Assembly: GCA_050291725.1 (NCBI GenBank)
Contig: JBNKKH010000028.1
Location: forward strand, 60,304-124,303
Length of the DNA: 64,000 nt
Direction: 5' to 3'
From: JAAGZL01 sp050291725
GTDB taxonomy: Bacteria > Pseudomonadota > Gammaproteobacteria > Chromatiales > Chromatiaceae
The notes below the pieces were generated by a model, which ran no database searches, was not told where the DNA came from, and worked only from the letters and a program-made list of their open reading frames with translations. Every line of letters starts with the position of its first letter. Positions within the stretch are counted from its first letter, which is position 1. Both the position numbers and the translations under genes were made by a program. Shown in pieces: positions 61,809 through 64,000 of this stretch.

Positions 61809-64000
61809 TGTTTACTCTCGTCAAAAACTTCGTGGATATTCTCAAGCAGATCAGACTCTTGATAAGGTTTACCAAGATAGCGCTTTACTCCAAGTTCCAT
61901 GGCATGATCACGGTGCTTATCACCAGTACGGGAAGTAATCATTATAATGGGTATATCATTAAGCTGTTCTGAATTCCGCATGTTTCTGGCGACTTCAAAA
62001 CCATCCATACGTGGCATTTCAATATCCAGTAACATTATATCCGGGTGATAGCCCTGTAACATGGCTAGTGCCTCTACACCATCTTTGGCAGTTTCAACAT
62101 CCATACCATTGCGCTCCAACAGTCGACCGGTCACTTTGCGCACAGTAATGGAGTCATCCACCACCATAACCTTGATCTTAGCTCCATCCGCTTCATGAGA
62201 TATATGCGCGGTGGTCACCTCATCCTCAGTTGTCATAGCCGCATCTGTACGAACCAATGCGTTTATATCCAGAATAAGTGCCACACGTCCATCACCTAGT
62301 ATGGTGCCGCCAGTTATCCATCTGATGGTACTAAGCTGCGGGCCAACTGACTTCACTACGATTTGACGATGACCTATAACCTCATCAACATGTATGGCAA
62401 CACGATGCTTGCCTGCACGCACCAAAAGGATAGGAATACGTTTCTTTTGATCGGCCAAGTTAGGCATTCCTCTGCCTAATAACGAGCCCAGGTACCTTAT
62501 GCGATATTCATTCTCTCCGTAGGTATATACACCCTCACCATCCTCATATAGTGCAGCCAAATCATCCTTGCTCATCCTCACTACGGACTCTACATTACCG
62601 TAAGGTGCTGCATATATCTCGCCGCACGCCCTAAGTAGCAAGGCATCCGTAATCGCCAAGGTCAATGGAAGATATATGGTAAATTTAGTTCCAGCGCCAG
62701 GCTCGGAACTGATTTCCATAGTACCACCTAGCTGCTTAATCTCACTAACAACAACATCCAGCCCCACGCCACGCCCGGAGATCTGACTAATGGAGTCGGC
62801 TGTACTGAATCCGTGTTCTAAAATAAACTGAGTAAGGTCTCCCTCAGTTGCGCTGGTATCACCCTGCAACAAACCCTTCTTCTTAGCGCGCTGTTTAATA
62901 GCCTCAAAATCTAATCCCTTTCCATCGTCGGATACTGTCATCACCACATCATTACCCTCACGAGTAAGTTCTATGTTGATTGCTCCAACTTCAGGTTTTT
63001 TAGTTTTCTTCCGTGCCTTCTGGTCTTCAATGCCGTGAGAAACAGCATTTCTCAGCAGATGCTCCAAAGGTGCAGTCATACGGTCCAGGATTGTTCTATC
63101 CAACTCCATCCCAGCACCCTTAACAGCAAGCTCAGCATCTTTTTCCAATGGGCGGCATGTTTGTCGAACAATACGTCTCAAACGTGGCACCAACTGATTG
63201 AATGAGACCATACGAGTGCGCATTAGTCCGTCTTGTAGATCCGTAGTAATTCTGGACTGTTGCAGCAACAGGGTTTCAGTATCCTTCTGCTCTGTTTCTA
63301 AAATCTTATTAATATTGGCAAGGTCTCCAACAGTCTCCATCAGACCTCTCGAAAGCTGCTGCAGAGTTGAGAAGCGATCCAGTTCCAATGGATCGAACTC
63401 TTCTTCACCCAACTTACCATCTTCCTTATCCCGCTCATAACGGAACAGAATTTGCGCCTCAGTCTCCATATCAAGTTTGCGTAACTGGTCACGCAGACGA
63501 TCAACGGTATTTTTCATCTCATCAATGCTGAATCCCATAGAGCTGCTTTGCTGCTCTAGGCGGGCACGAAAAATACTCACCTCACCTGCGTTGTTCACCA
63601 GCTTATCCATGATATCTGGATTAACTCGTAGATACTCTCGGCCAGCACGGCGCGTTGGCCTAAGCAGTTCAATATCTTCAGCTGAAGGCTGCTGCTCTTC
63701 GTCTAGGTTTTCAACTGTTTCCTGCTGTTCTGGAAATGGCAACACCTGAAAAGAGCTTTCATCCTCTAGTTCTCCCGCTTCTGGCTCTTCCGCTTCTGGC
63801 TCTTCCGCTTCTGGCTCTTCCGCTTCTGGCTCTTCCGCTTCTGGCTCTTCCGCTTCTGGCTCTTCCGCTTCTGGCTCTTCCGCTTCTGGCTCTTCCGCTT
63901 CTAGCTCTTCCGCTTCTAGCTCTTCCGCTTCTAGCTCTTCCGCTTCTAGCTCTTCCGCTTCTAGCTCTTCCGCTTCTAGCTCTTCCGCTTCTAGCTCTTC
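61805..64000 (-). CDS. Hybrid chemosensory kinase ChpA/PilL (CheA-CheY type), 5' part outside window
   Basis: Large kinase controlling twitching motility and cAMP in pilus chemosensory systems (family knowledge). Seen: at least 732 aa open to the edge; from the N-terminal side: an acidic repeat region (63781-64000), dimerisation helices (about 60-200 of the seen part; RREYLRVNPDIMDKLVNNAG), HATPase (LEHLLRNAVSHGIEDQKARKK, DDGKGLDFEAIKQRA, GRGVGLDVV), a CheW-like domain, and a C-terminal receiver (MVVDDSITVRKV, DIMLLDIEMPRMDGFEV). The Hpt/P1 domains must lie beyond base 64000. A GTG near 63745 is internal, not a start. Confidence 0.92.
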   Translation of the reverse strand, partial: EELEAEELEAEELEAEELEAEELEAEELEAEELEAEEPEAEEPEAEEPEAEEPEAEEPEAEEPEAEEPEAEEPEAGELEDESSFQVLPFPEQQETVENLDEEQQPSAEDIELLRPTRRAGREYLRVNPDIMDKLVNNAGEVSIFRARLEQQSSSMGFSIDEMKNTVDRLRDQLRKLDMETEAQILFRYERDKEDGKLGEEEFDPLELDRFSTLQQLSRGLMETVGDLANINKILETEQKDTETLLLQQSRITTDLQDGLMRTRMVSFNQLVPRLRRIVRQTCRPLEKDAELAVKGAGMELDRTILDRMTAPLEHLLRNAVSHGIEDQKARKKTKKPEVGAINIELTREGNDVVMTVSDDGKGLDFEAIKQRAKKKGLLQGDTSATEGDLTQFILEHGFSTADSISQISGRGVGLDVVVSEIKQLGGTMEISSEPGAGTKFTIYLPLTLAITDALLLRACGEIYAAPYGNVESVVRMSKDDLAALYEDGEGVYTYGENEYRIRYLGSLLGRGMPNLADQKKRIPILLVRAGKHRVAIHVDEVIGHRQIVVKSVGPQLSTIRWITGGTILGDGRVALILDINALVRTDAAMTTEDEVTTAHISHEADGAKIKVMVVDDSITVRKVTGRLLERNGMDVETAKDGVEALAMLQGYHPDIMLLDIEMPRMDGFEVARNMRNSEQLNDIPIIMITSRTGDKHRDHAMELGVKRYLGKPYQESDLLENIHEVFDESKQ
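63781..64000 (-). repeat. 15-bp minisatellite coding EEPEA/EELEA in the chpA-type gene
   Basis: Unit of 15 bases repeats in frame: eight copies with CCAG (EEPEA) nearest the kinase domains (63781-63900) and at least 6.7 copies with CTAG (EELEA) to the edge (63901-64000). Units are otherwise identical, implying recent expansion. The protein gains an acidic rod-like linker. Confidence 0.95.

Noticed and set aside
1..64000. CRISPR array, prophage or integrative element
   Set aside because: No regularly spaced repeats, no integrase, no phage structural genes and no attachment-site duplication at the single tRNA were seen; the only array-like repeat is the coding minisatellite at the right edge.

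Overview
The window (about 64 kb) reads as chromosome of a gammaproteobacterium. Supporting signs are the yebC-ruvCAB-ybgC-tolQRAB-pal-cpoB order, the pepA-holC and lptFG pairs, a TolB/Pal/LptF envelope and a ChpA-type pilus chemosensory kinase. Other genes fit a microaerobic, sulfur-using, probably autotrophic and nitrogen-fixing lifestyle: a complete cbb3 oxidase operon, a YeeE/YedE sulfur-compound importer, a tkt-gap-pgk-fba carbon cluster, an unusual phosphofructokinase, and homologues of two nitrogenase-protecting proteins (Shethna FeSII ferredoxin and CowN). I cannot name the genus. No nif structural gene, RuBisCO or sox gene lies in the window, so those metabolic statements are inference.

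Layout. 1-5.6 kb: ccoG (cut by the window edge), a 39-residue membrane peptide, ccoP-Q-O-N and a long upstream region with an FNR-like box. 5.6-11 kb: sfsA, then an oxidant-defence group (peroxiredoxin, superoxide reductase, MsrA, rubrerythrin), ferredoxin-NADP reductase and a quinone oxidoreductase. 11.4-14.4 kb: tRNA-Lys, the YeeE transporter, queC and queE. 14.4-23 kb: the Tol-Pal and Ruv genes. 23-31.8 kb: lipase-like hydrolase, HDOD regulator coupled to a TatD-linked radical SAM protein, cupin, RDD protein, lptFG, pepA-holC. 31.8-34.1 kb: arsenosugar-type radical SAM and two glycosyltransferases. 34-37.4 kb: poorly characterised genes. 37.4-38.2 kb: fesII-cowN behind a sigma54 promoter and a NifA-type upstream site. 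38-41.2 kb: SLC13 permease followed by two decayed genes. 41.2-44.5 kb: GFA protein, purC, srkA, DUF2892. 44.6-50.6 kb: fba, pgk, gap, tkt, thioredoxin-like protein. 50.7-54.6 kb: the SAM cycle, metK, a palindromic MITE-like insert, a SAH riboswitch, ahcY and metF. 54.8-64 kb: rhomboid protease, chemoreceptor, rhodanese, a 0.9 kb gene-poor stretch, phosphofructokinase, rsmE, and a CheW-ChpA pair whose kinase gene runs off the window through a 15-bp minisatellite.

Strongest second-look items: (1) fesII-cowN with a textbook -24/-12 element and a TGT-N10-ACA site, suggesting that O2 and CO protection of nitrogenase is switched on with nitrogen fixation; (2) the SAH riboswitch beside a palindromic insert between metK and ahcY; (3) two gene remnants at 40.3-41.2 kb, one of them the DNA-binding tail of a sigma54 activator; (4) the EEPEA/EELEA minisatellite in the chpA-type gene; (5) a phosphofructokinase with non-standard active-site motifs; (6) an unannotated small membrane ORF inside the cbb3 operon. 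All calls come from reading the sequence and recalling protein families; no database search was run.
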